Origin: Iris pallida | Lineage: Eukaryota > Streptophyta > Magnoliopsida > Asparagales > Iridaceae | Reading direction: 5' to 3' | Assembly (NCBI GenBank): GCA_029216955.1 | Contig: JANAVB010016200.1 | Coordinates: 3,441,087-3,505,086, forward strand | Length of the DNA stretch: 64,000 nt | In this document: positions 33,201-45,483 of the stretch, piece by piece | How positions within the stretch are numbered: position 1 is the first letter of the stretch | Layout: each line of letters starts with the position of its first letter | Notes under the pieces: generated by a model | What the model was told of the DNA's origin: nothing | The model's database searches: none | What the model saw: the letters and a program-made list of their open reading frames with translations, nothing else | Program-made: the position numbers and the translations under genes

Positions 33201-33984
33201 TTTGATCCTTGGATCGAACACAAATGCTTAGCTGATCTGGGCGGCATTACAGCTCTGGTAAGAGCTCGGATTGGTACTCCAGTGAGTACCATCATCGATG
33301 ATGGACTCTGGAGGCCGGAGAAGCATGGAGTGGCTAAATTATTTAGTGAGGCTATCAAACTCACTAAAATAGACGCTTCGATAGAGAAGGATAGTTGGAA
33401 GTGGCTGGGATCTGCTACTGGGGAGTTTCAACACCGACTAGTATACAATATCACTCGAGCTGGGCATAGCAAAGTTGAACACATTGAGTACATATGGGCG
33501 AAAGGAGTATCGCACAAAATGCAATACTGTATGTATAAAGTTATGAAGGGTCGGTTGGCCACCAGATCGGTTGCGACAATTTGGGATCAACATCCCTAGT
33601 GTGGAATGTGTGTTGTGTTGCCAAGAAGAGGAAAGCATTAAACATCTGTTCTTTCAGTGCGATATTTCATGGAGGATATGGCTGAAACAAGCTCACAAGC
33701 TGCTGATAACAAATGGGCACTTGAGGAGTATAGAGGATATTATTGAGACCATACAAAGGCTGCGCAATAAAGGCAGCATCTGGTTTAAGGAGGCTAGACT
33801 CAGATTGGCCTCGTCAGTATGGCATTTGGAAAGAGAGAAACAGGCGTATTTGAGAACATTATCACGTCTGAGATTGGTGTAAGCCATAACATTAATAATG
33901 ATGTCAAAATGTTGATGGGCGATTAAATATCTATCTGTATTTGTACTATTTCTTATTATCAATGGAATTACCTTCTTCCAAATT
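30287..33984 (+). mobile_element. LINE-2: 5'-truncated L1-type LINE
   Basis: Contains ORF2 only, with a 3' UTR ending ttatcaatggaattacc before a TA-rich tract. ORF1 is absent, so the copy is 5' truncated about 120 bp before the ORF2 ATG, as is common for target-primed reverse transcription. It sits between the two subterminal zones of the hAT-type element. Confidence 0.9.
30409..33882 (+). pseudogene. LINE-2 ORF2: endonuclease / reverse transcriptase, two frameshifts
   Basis: ATG 30409 starts MSMITWNVRGACS, the usual L1 ORF2 beginning. (The frame is open back to 30313, but that part is leader.) Endonuclease motifs are ALLETKI, LILMGDFNALL, CQLDRALGN and GTSDHSPICVRL. Reverse-transcriptase motifs are DKALGPDGFSSLFY, FIKDRSIAEHNML, KLDLRKAYDSINRDF, GIRQGDPLSPYLF and the catalytic YADDLLLF (about 32460-32483). 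The frame shifts near 32765 (EGWHAQ to KSVFGGRIELVRSVV) and near 33575 in the zinc-binding domain (KGRLATRSV to RQFGINIPSVECVLCC). It ends HLFFQCDISWRIW ... LRLV, stop TAA 33880-33882. Sequence identity to LINE-1 is low, so it is a different L1 family, closer to LINE-3. Confidence 0.92.
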
Positions 33985-34198
33985 TATATATCTATAGATA
34001 TATATTAATATATCTATATATATATATCTATAATATATAGTTAAAATATATATATATATATATATAGTTAATATATCTATATATATATATATATATTATA
34101 TATATATATTATTTTAACTATATATATAATATATATATATTATATATATATATATAATATATATAGAAAATATATATATATATATATATATATATGTG

Positions 34199-34230
<32 letters not shown>

Positions 34231-34274
34231 CTATATATATACATATATAACATATATATATATATATAGATATA

Positions 34275-34338
<64 letters not shown>

Positions 34339-34399
34339 TAATATAATATATATATATGATATATATAAATATATATATATTATATATATATATATAATA

Positions 34400-34455
<56 letters not shown>
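33985..34455. repeat. ~470-bp TA-rich degenerate microsatellite
   Basis: Almost pure T/A in TA, TATT and TATC variants with one A16 run (about 34305-34320), directly after the LINE-2 3' UTR. A 113-codon minus frame of Ile/Tyr is an artefact of the repeat. Confidence 0.95.
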
Positions 34456-34456
<1 letters not shown>

Positions 34457-34847
34457 CATACTACTTAAATAAAAAGTTTAAACTATAATTTTTTTCACCC
34501 GAACTCTTCAATTCCTTATCCTAAATCTCAATTCAGTTTTATTTTGTAATCATTGAGGCTTGATTGCTATTTGATTATGCATTAATATTATTCTTGTTTA
34601 AAATTATTTAAAATATCATATCAGAGTCCGATAAATCCGATGGACCCCGACCCAATCCGAGTCCAACCCGATCCTCCAGGCTTGGTCTTGGGCTTCATAT
34701 GTTGAACCCGAGGTTGGATCGGACTTGGGCTCGGACTAGACTTATGATCTATCGGGTTAGGCTCGGATTTACCTCAAACCAGACCCAATCCTCTCGAGTT
34801 GCACCCTATCTTCACTTCACTTTGAGAATCAGTTTTCTTGGTTATTA

Positions 34848-35271
34848 GAGCATCTCCAACCCTATTGTCTTGTTAAGTGTTGTGAGTCTTAGGTGGCTCC
34901 TATGTGGCATGAGCCACAAGACAATGTCTTGTTTATGTGGCAAAATTATATTTCAAAAGACAATGAGATAGAAAAACTCTCTCCAATGCAAAAGTATTGA
35001 GGAGACAATAAAAATTATTTTTTCCAACTTCCAATACTCCTCCACTTCTTCAACTTTTTATAAATATTTCTATTTATAATTGATGATGTGGATACAAAGT
35101 CATTGTGAAGTACATTGTCTAAATCTAGACAACCAACTTCACATTCTCCTTGTCATGTCAACTTCATGTTTTATTCTACATTTGCATTGGAGAAAAAATT
35201 TTAGAATGAAAGTTTGTCATTCCTATGTGACAACCATTTTTTCTAAACTCACAATAGGGTTTGAGATGCTC
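34848..35271. mobile_element. TTA-flanked MITE (GAGCATCTC termini)
   Basis: 424 bp with left end GAGCATCTCCAACCCTATTG and right end complement GAGCATCTCAAACCCTATTG, flanked by TTA (34845-34847 and 35272-35274). Internal inverted segments are also present (caagacaatg..., cacaagacaatgtc). It has a typical PIF/Harbinger-like MITE structure and no coding capacity. Confidence 0.87.
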
Positions 35272-35329
35272 TTAGGCTCAAGTCATCAGGCCATGGAAAA
35301 AAAAGAGAAAAAAAAGTCATTCCATCCAA

Positions 35330-35655
35330 AAAAAAAAAAATTCGAAATGCCTATTCTACCCTCCCCACCCCACCCCTTCGGACCCGGACCCCGACCCCCT
35401 CCCCCTCCCCCTCCTCCGACCCCGACCCTTGCTCCTCTCCCTCTCCTCCGACCCCCCTCCCTCCTCCTCCGACCCTCCGACCCCGACCTCCGACCCAGGA
35501 GGAGGAGGAGGAGGAGGTAGTATTGGGAGGAGAAGGGTCGGGAGGGGGAGGGGGAGGAGGAGGAGGAGGAGGAGGGGAGCAAGGGGAGTCGGGGGAGGGG
35601 GGGCGAGGGGAGTAGGGGAGGGTAGAATAGGCATTTCGATTTTTTCTTCTTTTTT
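35330..35655. repeat. polypyrimidine/polypurine inverted repeat
   Basis: The left arm aaattcgaaatgcctattctacc + (CCCCT/CCTCC)-rich sequence (35338-35500) is followed by a right arm of GGAGG-rich sequence + ggtagaataggcatttcgattttt (35500-35645). The outer ~25 bp are a near-perfect inverted repeat, and the whole can fold into a ~150-bp hairpin with strand asymmetry in each arm. It may be a foldback MITE. Confidence 0.8.
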
Positions 35656-35696
35656 TGGTGGGGCCCAAATCTAATCCCTTCTACCTTTGACCGCTC

Positions 35697-36191
35697 CCCC
35701 CCCCCCCCCCCCGCGAAACCCATGAGACTCCGCGATCTCCTCGCCGCCACGCCCACCGTTAACCGCTGCCAAAGGCAGACCCAGCAGTAGCAGCCTTCGG
35801 GACCTCCTCACCGTCAACTCTCTCGCCTTCACTCTCTTCTCTATTGTGAATATTTGCTCCGCTCGTGGACAGAGACAACAACAGCGGCAGAACAAAGACA
35901 GCGGGATCGGCAGAAGGCGAGTTTCCTTTTTTTTCTTTTCTTGAACAAAGACACACATTGCGCATTCCTTTTACCAATTGTTCCTTTTATAAATTCATAT
36001 ACACTATACTTTGATGACCAAACCATTGTTTCAAATATTTCTTTGTTTTATACTTGTTCATTAGCTCTTTGCTATTATTTGTATTTTCATCCAACAGCTC
36101 TTTTCTTTATATTTACAAGTTGGTTTGTTCTCCTAAGATGAAGACAATAGATAAATTCTAATTGTATATGTAAATTCTAGATTATTACTAA
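35697..36191 (+). other. poly(C) run and exon-like GC-rich leader
   Basis: C16 or so at about 35697-35712 is followed by GC-rich, coding-like sequence (ATG at 35721, RLRDLLAATPTVNR, soon stopped) and then T-rich intron-like DNA from 35926. It could be the first exon of the beta-adaptin relic or an unrelated gene. No match was recognised. Confidence 0.3.
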
Positions 36192-36459
36192 TACTCTCCG
36201 TGATCAGGATGATGATCCTTATTTCTTGAACAACTTCAATTTGTATTGCTAAATTTTATGACATCATTGATGAGTTAGTGGAAGATGGGGGCATTTTTGG
36301 TGACTCTTATTAAAGACTTGGTATCTGCCAATAATCCAATGGTAGTAGCAAATGCAGTTGCATCTGTTTGAAATCCATGAAAATAGTACTCAAACCAATC
36401 TTTGAGAACATCGATGATACACTTCCAAAGTTGCTGGCTTCCCTAAACGAGTGCATAGA
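36192..36459 (+). pseudogene. beta-adaptin (AP-complex large subunit) fragment
   Basis: Translated pieces follow the adaptin N-terminal trunk in order: RDQDDDPY, CIAKFYDIIDELVED, TLIKDLVSANNPMVVANAV, EIHENS, KPIFENIDDTLPKLLASLNEC. These correspond to the conserved HEAT-like region 'DPYVRKT...VAKLYDINAELVEDRGFL...NNPMVVANAVAAL' of AP-1/AP-2 beta subunits, which form clathrin coats. At least three frame changes and stops occur within 270 bp. The fragment ends at a gtaag resembling a splice donor. Only this segment of a ~900-residue protein is visible. Confidence 0.8.
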
Positions 36460-37593
36460 GTAAGCTTTGCAAAACCTAGTTATTCACATTTCTTCTGACC
36501 CCTAGTTTTCAGTTTAGGATGTTGTACATTCAGTTGCTTCCCTTATACCTATTGTATGCTCCATTTTCACTTAGTTTTGTGGACATTTTCTTTTAACCAC
36601 AGCTTGCTTTATGAATGGTCTTATCACCTTATGTTGCTGTAAATTTCTCTTGTTTTCCTTCTTTTTAGCATCTCTTCTTTCGTAAAAGAACTCAATTTCA
36701 TGAAACATGAAAGCAAGATAAATAAATAATTACCTGGGCTATTTAAAGAAACAAGTCAACGTCTATAAACTTTAATCATTTTCATAGGAGCATTATATCA
36801 TACGGTTCATATGGTGGTAGTCTATTACTTGCATATATGCTTGAACTTGATTACGAATTTTCACTAAGATGTTGCTAGAGAAGGTATTGCACATTGAAAT
36901 TTCATTTGTTCAATACTAGCGGTGTATTATTTGCTTTATAAATTGATTACATCCATCTAAAAGTCTAAAATTATTCTATTCAAAACTATCTGTTATGGCT
37001 ATTACCATTGAAGGATTAAACAATGCTAAATATCATTTCATTCAAGCCTAACATGAAATTATGCTATGCTGCATGTATCAAATATTTTTTCTATTCTTAA
37101 TATTTTTATTATTATTTAGCTTTCGAAGCCAAGAACTCCGAAACTTTGATCTGAACTCTGAAATTGCCAAAATTGCTTACATGTACTCGTAAGAAGGATT
37201 GAAACAGATTCCACTGATATTGGAATTTGTTTCGACTTTCTCTTGTAGTGGCTGTGAGGGGTTGCATGTCTTTTAACCACAATTATTATATGTTTCTCCA
37301 AGAAGCTTATTCATGTGTTTTGTTTTATGTGCTTTCTGTACCAGAATTCTCAACCATTGTTTCATTTTCCCCCCTTCTATGAGTTATACTATTTGATCTT
37401 CACCTATAAAGTTACTAGTTTCTATATGGTTTTGAAAGTTCACAAACAGACATAATTCTTCCTATTTAAGTAGGATTGCACAGTGACAAATTAGTGATAT
37501 CTATGGATTCATGTTGCATACTGATTTTTCTACTTGAACTAGAATTTCTGTGTATATTCCTTGCATAGCGTTTGGAATGGGACGTTATGACAT
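36460..37593. other. intron-like, unassigned DNA
   Basis: T-rich sequence resembling plant intron or decayed gene DNA downstream of the beta-adaptin fragment. No further adaptin exon, transposon terminus or RNA gene was recognised. Confidence 0.35.
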
Positions 37594-38085
37594 GGTTTAA
37601 AGTATCGGCCGATACCGATCCGATACGGCCGATACCGATACGGTTTGGCATGTCCCGATCCGATACCGACCGATACCCGATACTTACCGATACCAACATT
37701 GATGGTCTCTTTTCCGGTCAATTCGGCAAAGAAAATTAAACGAAAAAGACAAATCATCAAGGGTTTAAAGCATAATAAGATTGTAAAAACATTAAAAGAA
37801 GAAAATCAATCTACTATGTAAACCAATCGCTAAGGGTGATTACAATGTTATTTAATTTCAAAAGTACTACGAAATAACACTAAAAATACTTAAATTATGC
37901 CTAAATGTATAAAATATATGTTTTTAAATGTAAATAATTTATAATAATTATTTTTTTTCCGATACCAAAAAATCCGATACTCCGATCCGAAACCGCCGAT
38001 ACTACCGATATCGCCGATACCAATACTTGTAGGAATAGTCTGATACCGATTCCGATACCGATACTGTGACCTCGGTTAATCCTAT
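37594..38085. mobile_element. MITE-like element with CCGATACCGATAC subterminal repeats
   Basis: The left zone 37597-37690 is built of tatcggccgataccgatccg-type units. The right zone 37958-38075 carries the same units in inverted orientation, around an AT-rich centre. This matches plant hAT-type MITEs with GATACCGATAC arrays. A clear target duplication was not found. Confidence 0.5.
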
Positions 38086-38287
38086 TGTTACATAATGTTG
38101 GTATTGTTTGTAATTTAAATATGCTAACATTTTTTTTTTTTGCTTTGAACTTTTAGATAGATACAAAATTTCTAGAAGTCGTTGCTTTCAGGTATATATG
38201 TCATATAATAAAATTAATTACTAGAATACCATACAATTTCGAATGTAGTGTGTAGAAAAATTAAATTATTAGCTGTTTTCTAGACAC

Positions 38288-39560
38288 TTCCTGCTCTTTC
38301 ACATGTTGACTTCACTTATCTCCATGTGCTTGATCTTTCTGAAAATCCCATAAACTCTACGGTACCTACCTGGTTTTTCCTAATGACCAGGCTTGAGTAC
38401 TTGGATCAAGATTCTTAATGACAATTACTTTCAAGACCTGGTTCCTTATGCTATTGGAAATTTGACTTCCCTGAAGGTTCTCCCGTTACAACAATTTAAC
38501 TATTTCCAAAGTGAAGGATACCAAAGTCTCTAGGAAAGTTTTGTAGGTTGAACATCTTAGACCTCTCATCCAATGGTTTTTTTCCATCCACTTCAATGCT
38601 TTCTGGATGCTTGAAAGAAAGTACGAAGTTCTGGTTTGGAGTCGTGGTCAACTTTCAGGCTCTTATAGACTGGTTAGGAGGGTTGAAGAAACTAAAGACC
38701 CTCGATCTTTCAAACAATAAGTTCCATGGTCCTATTTATGTGTTAGTTATTTTCTTTAGAAGAATAATGCTTGATGGTAATGAACTGAATGGTAGTGGGC
38801 ATATTTGCGGTATAACTAGATTAGAGAAAAACTTCCTAGTACACTAGCACATATGGTCAATTTCAAACATTTTTCATCAATACAACTAGTTTAAGGATTC
38901 TTCACTATTTTTGTCATAACTGCAACAGCTGAGTCTGTCACATAATTCATTGTTTCTAGTGTTTTCCACCTAGCATTGTAGAGAATGCGACTGATCTGTG
39001 GGTTCTCTCTATTTCAGAAAATAATATAACTGACAGGATTCCCATGTCATTTTGTAAACTAAAACATTTTTGTGTTCATGATCTCTCTAAACTCATCTAT
39101 CACAGGAGATCCCTGATTGTTTTGGGATAATAACGATAGTTTATATGGAATGTCCCCTGCCTCTATTGGTTCATTACCTATGATGGTATTAGAACTGTGA
39201 AGTATTTGTTTATTTGGTGACTTCCCCCCATCCTTGAGAATTCTGGATTACTGATGACTCTTGATCTTGCTTAAAATAAGTCAAGTGGGTATATACCAAC
39301 ATGGACGGGAGAAATTTATGAGTTGCAAGTTCTTGAATTGGATCAAATATGTTTTTCGGCAACATTCTAGAATAGCTGGGTAGTCTTCAGTATCTAAGAG
39401 TTATCGACCTCGCACATAATAATATTTTAGGAATTATACCTCTCAGTTTTTGAAGTTTTGGTGGCATAAAATTTGATCATAGGTACAATGTTGGATCCAC
39501 CTATGAGCACAACATTATTGTGAACATGAAGGTAGACAAGATGTGTATATTATGGATAGT
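38288..39560 (+). pseudogene. LRR receptor-like protein pseudogene, copy 1
   Basis: Broken reading frames give leucine-rich repeats in order: HVLDLSENPINST, TSLKVLP-like, LNILDLSSNGFF, KKLKTLDLSNNKFHGPI, ISENNITDRIPMSFCKL, ASIGSLP-like, MTLDLA, SGYIPTW, LQVLELDQ, then VIDLAHNN-like and FDHRYNVGSTYEHN. This is the ectodomain pattern of plant receptor-like proteins/kinases of the Cf/EIX type (cell-surface immune or developmental receptors). Many stops and frameshifts, and no signal peptide, membrane helix or kinase, mark it as a decayed fragment. Confidence 0.75.
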
Positions 39561-40404
39561 GTGTTTCCAGTATAGATACGATAGATTTGTTTCGTCTTAA
39601 CTATTGTTATTGCAATATAGTACACTCTAATATCAAATGATTTCTTTTTTGTCCTTATCTTTTCTATTTTTTTCAAAACTTGCATCCACTAAAGTCTCTA
39701 TTTAAATATTGCTTCCTACAGAACTTTTAAGAAGCTCTAAAATATTTCGAAAGAAGATTCCTGTAACCCATAAATAAGTTTGGTTGAATCAATTGGAACA
39801 AATAATTCATTAAAGAAACACACACTACTCTAATTTTTATAAGATTTAAAAATTATAGTATTTATGGAAAGCCAAAATTTACTACTACAGTTAGATTTCA
39901 AAGCTACAACAATGTAAAAATAAAATAAAAAGGAATAAGAGGACATGACTTGGGCATTTACTTTTATTAGTTTCAACAATTTTGAATTAATCATTGCAAA
40001 TATTGATTATTTGACATGGTGTTCTCTATAACTATTATGGCAGACACTTGAGATGTTTTTCACAATTTACATGTTAGTAGAACATCATCTTAAGGCGAAC
40101 TGGTCTCCTTCCATCTACTGAATCTGTGCTAAGGTGCTCTACGCCACATCCAAGGACAGATTCCACAACATGAACTTGAATGGAATTTATTATGTGATTC
40201 ATGCAACCGACCCTACCGAGATGGATTAAGATGTGGTCAGGGAGAATGCAAATTAGATACTTGGTGGGTTCATAATCTGCTCTTCAGATTGGGTAATCAT
40301 GTTTAGCATCTGATTCTGAGCATCTTGAGTTATTAATGAATAAACCAGTCTCTTAACTTGAGAAGAGATGTTGTGGGGACCTGATCTCTAATATCTATGT
40401 TGGT

Positions 40405-43400
40405 TGTAACACCCAGTTTTCCAGATGAGGGTAATTTTGAAATCTTGTAATTATAATTATTAATTATTGATATTTGATTCACATTATGATTTTTAGTGAT
40501 TTTTAATAATTTTTTAAACTATTTAAAACTGGTTTAAGTCATGACTTATGATTTCGATGTGCTGCTAGTGAAACCTGAGAGACTGCATGACCTAGAGCCT
40601 AACCATATCATTAGGATGTTTAATTATCATTTTTAGCCTAGGGATAATTTGATCATTTTGACTTATTTGAATTATTTGGTGATTTGTTGAATTGGTGAAT
40701 TCTAGTTGACTTTGACTTGTTAGACCTAGTGGACTAGCCTAGAAGCTAACCCTAGCCATGGTGACCCTAGTCTAACTGAGTTAAACCTATTTTAGTCATT
40801 AGAGAATAGTTTTAGAATGAGGAGATGGTTTAGTGAATTTAAGTCATGGCTTGTGATTTCATGAAATGACTTATGACTTAATGATTTAATGATCATGACT
40901 TAAGCCCATGGGCCATTTAGTGAACCCTAACCCTAATTATTGAGCCTATGAACAGCCACTAGGGCTCTCCTCCCTATAAATAATCTCCTCCTTGAGTTCT
41001 TGCCTCTTTCATTTTCATTCCAACACTTGGAGAAAAGAAGGTAAGTTTCTCCCTTCCAAAAATTCTCATTTTATTCATTTGATCTCCTTTTTCATCCTAG
41101 TCTTTTGCATTGGGTTCTAATTTAAGTTTATAGACGTTGGTGGGAGCTATTTTTTGGGGATCAATTTGGAGCATTTGGCCATCAAGAAGAACACCCCCCA
41201 TTTGAAGCTTTTCCATGCAATTTGCACCTATAGGTAAACCCTTTCAATTGATTTAAATTTTGGTTTTCTTTGCATGTAGGGCTAGATCTAGGAGTCCCCT
41301 AGTTGTCCCTAAAATTTGGGTGAATTTCGTGTCCGTTTGGTGTCCGTATCGGACACGTGTCGTAGTGTATGTTAGGTGTTCGATGAAATGCCTCTAAGGA
41401 TTTTATTTTCGATTTTTGCTAAACTAATTACATGATTTTGAAGCTCTTGATGTGTAGATTCATTATGTTGAACACTGAGCATAAATTTAGGGGATTTTCG
41501 TGTCCAAAATGGACACGCACCCCATGCACGAGGCACCGCACTGTGTCCGTGCAGTCCCCTGCTATTCGGGCTTGACACAGGACACGACACGACACTATAT
41601 GGCACAAAATTTGGTAGACACGTGGGCCTAGTGTCTGACATCACCCCCATGAAATTTCACGAGTCCTCGTCGACTGTGCGCGAAGATATCGAGGCTGTAC
41701 TGATTTTACACTGTCACTGCACACACGGAAATTTCTTTCTGATACACAACTCAAACCCGGACACGACACGACCCCGACTCGATACAGGCACCCTAGGACC
41801 TAGCCCTATATCCCGTGTCACCTTACAAGAACACGGCTCGTCTCGAGCACTGAGTCGTGTCCAATCGGACACGATCGCTGCACGAGGCTGCCTGTGCAGG
41901 GACTGGTACACTATTTTGATTGACACTTGGACACCTCGTGTCCTATTTTCTGGACACGAATGCATCCCTATGACACGTACATGTATGCTAGATGAATTAC
42001 CAACCATTAATTTGTATATTTAACATATTTTTTTGAATTCGAAATTGGATTCCTCCTATCCAACTGATACACAGTCCAGTTTCTCCATTTTTTTTTTCTA
42101 ATTTTAAAGTGTAATTAAACTATTTTCCTTGATGTTAATTATCATGTAGATTCATATACATGTGTGATTTATTACTACAATGTTGATTAGTGGCTAGTGT
42201 TGGGCTTTTGGACTGGTGAATGGAATTTGGGCATGTGGGTTCAATTCAAATTGGTTCTTTTTGCTGAAAACTGAGTTCATTAGTTGTTCCTGATTTCCCA
42301 CTGTTCAGTAACACACCCTCACCCTCATAGACACTGTCATTGACACACAAAACTGATATTGAAGCACACATGTTCACCCATAACTTCACTCATGTAGTGT
42401 CACACACCTAAGCTATTGACACACCCTACTGATTTTGAATTGCCATCCATTTGAATCCTGGAAATGTGACATCCCTGAGAACACACTGTTGTACTGTCAC
42501 ATTCATTGTTGTTTTCTGAGAATACACACACCACTGTATTGCTCTATAACACCCACACGCACATTGTTTTTCTAGCACATGGCCTACTCTACCCACATCT
42601 CAGTTTTCTAATTCATCATACTTGGGCATGCCACCATGTTAATTGACATACACATGCAACACTGAGAATTCATTCCTATATGTTCCTGAGAAGTGTGTTT
42701 GTGATTCCTGAGATTATATATTGTATGCCTATAGCTACATATATATGTGTATTATAAGTGGAGTTCATGTGAATTGTGTTTCAGTTTGGGGGTTGGTGTC
42801 AGAACATGATGAGAGGGTAGGCTCGGGTAGAGGGGTCTTCCTTAGGCTAGGTCCCCTGCTGCTCGAGTGGTGCATTTGCACTAGCAGCAAGCACTTGCAG
42901 TAGGCATGGCTTGGTTTCATTGCAATGCAACATGGTTGCAGCAATGGCAGGGAGTAGCAGCTGCATTAGAAGTAGGGATTTCCCTTGGCCTTGCATTTGT
43001 AGTGGCAGTAGGCTGGCCCCTTGTGGCAGCAGCACAGGCCATGTTGGCCTGTGCATTAGTGCAGGATAGTGAGTTATTGTGTTGTGTGGGTTAAGTGCTC
43101 AGATTGAGTTGGGTATTTATCTATGCATATATATTGTGTACAGGAATGTATGACTTTGGTTATACATTGTAGATTGGGATATATGTGGGTGTTTGAAGTA
43201 TTAGAACAAGTAGAGAGTGAGACGGTGGGTTGCCTTGGCCTGGCCTTATGCACTTCCCTGCAAGCAAGGGATTTCATGCATCTAGTGCAGCAGTGACATT
43301 TAGCCACTTGCCTTGTCATGACCTGGCTGGGCGTGGCCTTGACTTGGTAACAGTAGCAGTAGCCATAGCAGCAGTAGCAATAGGTTGGCAGCAGGCCAAT

Positions 43401-45483
43401 GGCCTGTATATGGGGGAGGGGATGAATATGGAGTATGTTAGAAATTGTGAGTTTAGATATATATGTAGGTGTGGGCAGAAGTTGGGGTTAGACAGGTTGG
43501 TAGGCTGGGGGTTGTACAGTCTAGTTGAGGGGTTGGGTTATTGGTTGAGGATGTGTATATTGATATGTATATATATAATATATATATGGATATGTATTGA
43601 TGATTTCATATATGTATATAGGTATGTGGTATACCATAGAGGTCATTTACCTTAGTATTTGTATTATGATTTGGGTTAGGATATGTGATTAGTTAAATGT
43701 AGAATTAAGGTTGATGATATACTTTAGATGGGTATATTTGTGTTATGTCTTATATAGGTGTTATGATATAGGAAGAGTTGAGTATAGTTGTGCCTTTGAC
43801 CTGGGTATCCCAATAGGCAAGTACATATTGTAATGAAGTATGGTTTATAGGGTATTCATGTAGATAGTGTTGGTAAACCAAGTTGGTCTAATGGGTCATA
43901 TAGACTAGAGTTGACCAAAAGTCAACATTGAGCCAATATTGACCTGGAATAACTTAATATGACTTAGATTGACTTGTTGACTATAGTTTGACCAACCCAT
44001 AAATGCTAGTTGACTAGTTGACCTAGATAGATGACCAGGTTTAACTTAGAGTTGACTTCGACCTAGATTGGCCTATAATTCATGTAGATTGCATCGTAGA
44101 CTTTATTTACCTTATTTTAAATACATTATAACCTATATTTCTCTGTTTAGGATATTGTGACTCTGGTGCAGACATCTGATATTACTACTCTTTTCAGAGT
44201 AGCAGGCAAGTACATTCTCTAATAATTCTCTCATTTATTTGTCAATTACTGTACTTCAGTTCTAGTTAGTTGTATGCGATCCTCTGTTACAACACGTATG
44301 AATATTCTGGATTCATGTATACGACACACATTTATTTTCTGGCCTCTATTACTGGTATCATCATTCTGGCTTCTATTACTGGAATCATTTACTGGAATCA
44401 TTTACTGGAATCATTTACTGGAATCATTTACTGGTATTATTATATTTTGGCTGGACTCATCTTGAATCATTGTGTCGGATTTCTGGATTCACTTGCTGGG
44501 AGGGAAAATACTTGAGTAAGACATGTAGACATACCCCAATCTGGAATCTTCCAACTGGAATCTACTGGAATCTACTGGAATGATAGCCATCTCACACCCG
44601 GCCAGTGTGTGATGTGCCGTATTACCTACAACCGTTTACATGTCGATCTCGGTATTTTACAACACACTGTTAGAGTAGGCTGGACTCACCCTGGAATCAT
44701 TGATCACTATAACTAGAATCGTCCCTTACTGGATTCATCTTGTATTAGATTCATTTTATACTGGACTTACATTGGAGTTACACTTGTCTACATTGTTGTC
44801 TGGACTTTATATTATATTATCCTGGTTCAGCTAGTTCTATTTTTACAGTCTTTATTGCTATGATTCTTCTCTTGTTTAGTTATTTTTTTCCTTGCACTTT
44901 ATCTGTCTTTCTTACCATCACCTGAATATAAACTGTCATTTCCATCAATACAACTGTCTATAACTGCTGTATAGTTCTCTGTCATTTACTTGGATTTTCT
45001 AGATGAGATTGTGCTCGTTCCTGTCCTGACTGGACCTGTTGAAAATTTTACAGATGATTGTCCTGAGGACACATGCCCTACATGTTACGGACCAAGAGAC
45101 GGGTTAGCTACCTTTGGCCCCGACACTCAGGAGTGATGGAATTTAGTTTAGTAGACTAGCATCTGTTTTTCATGTCGAACTTTTGTATTAATTTGAGACT
45201 TGTGTAGTTTTTGAGATTTATTGAGAGTTGTTATTATTTTAGTAGTTGTCTTTCTATTCTTAGTTAATTCTTCTGTGATTATCTTATCGTGCTTAGACTG
45301 TGATTGAGTTACAATATCTTATACTTGTCCTCCGTTCGGAGTTGAGATTTGATAAATACATTATATAATTGCGTGAGTTGTTGTTTAGATAGTAACCTAG
45401 GACAGCATTCTACCGCCGACACTGCGGCGTAGGCTGGGCGTTGTTACGTGCTCGTACCCTCACAGTGGGTGCGGGTCGTGACA
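40405..45483 (+). mobile_element. solo LTR 'E' (5.1 kb, gypsy-like) in duplication copy 1
   Basis: It begins TGTAACACCCAG and ends gcgggtcGTGACA. Flanking 5-mers are TTGGT (40400-40404) and CTGGT (45484-45488). Copy 2 preserves the uninterrupted site ggttggttgtgtaag at about 49806-49820, proving insertion. TATA box ctataaataa (about 40974-40983) at ~570 bp is followed by a leader ending aggtaagt (plant splice donor). Inner blocks with gacacg repeats match LTR B, and the 3' block matches LTR C. No second LTR or pol genes are present. Confidence 0.85.
44374..44445. repeat. (TTACTGGAATCAT)n tandem repeat inside LTR E
   Basis: Five to six units of 16 bp based on tttactggaatca. Isolated copies (ctggaatc) recur to about 44710. 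Confidence 0.9.

Larger units (their letters stand above)
28427..34808. mobile_element. large hAT-type element hosting a MITE, a copia LTR and LINE-2
   Basis: The left terminus TA(GG)GGTGCAACTCGGG (28427-28428 plus 28936 onward, split by a MITE) and the right terminus, complement TAGGGTGCAACTCGAG, form inverted repeats. Both are bordered by TCTTCACT. Subterminal zones (28936-29105 and 34625-34808) are full of ggactcgg / cgggttgga repeats in opposite orientation, a common design of plant hAT MITEs. Without the nested MITE, LTR and LINE the original element would be about 0.5 kb, with no transposase. Confidence 0.82.

Noticed and set aside
34118..34459. 113-codon Ile/Tyr open frame
   Set aside because: Pure TA microsatellite.
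35841..36026. Short minus-strand frames opposite the GC-rich leader
   Set aside because: No domain, no supporting splice pattern, and opposite to the beta-adaptin direction.
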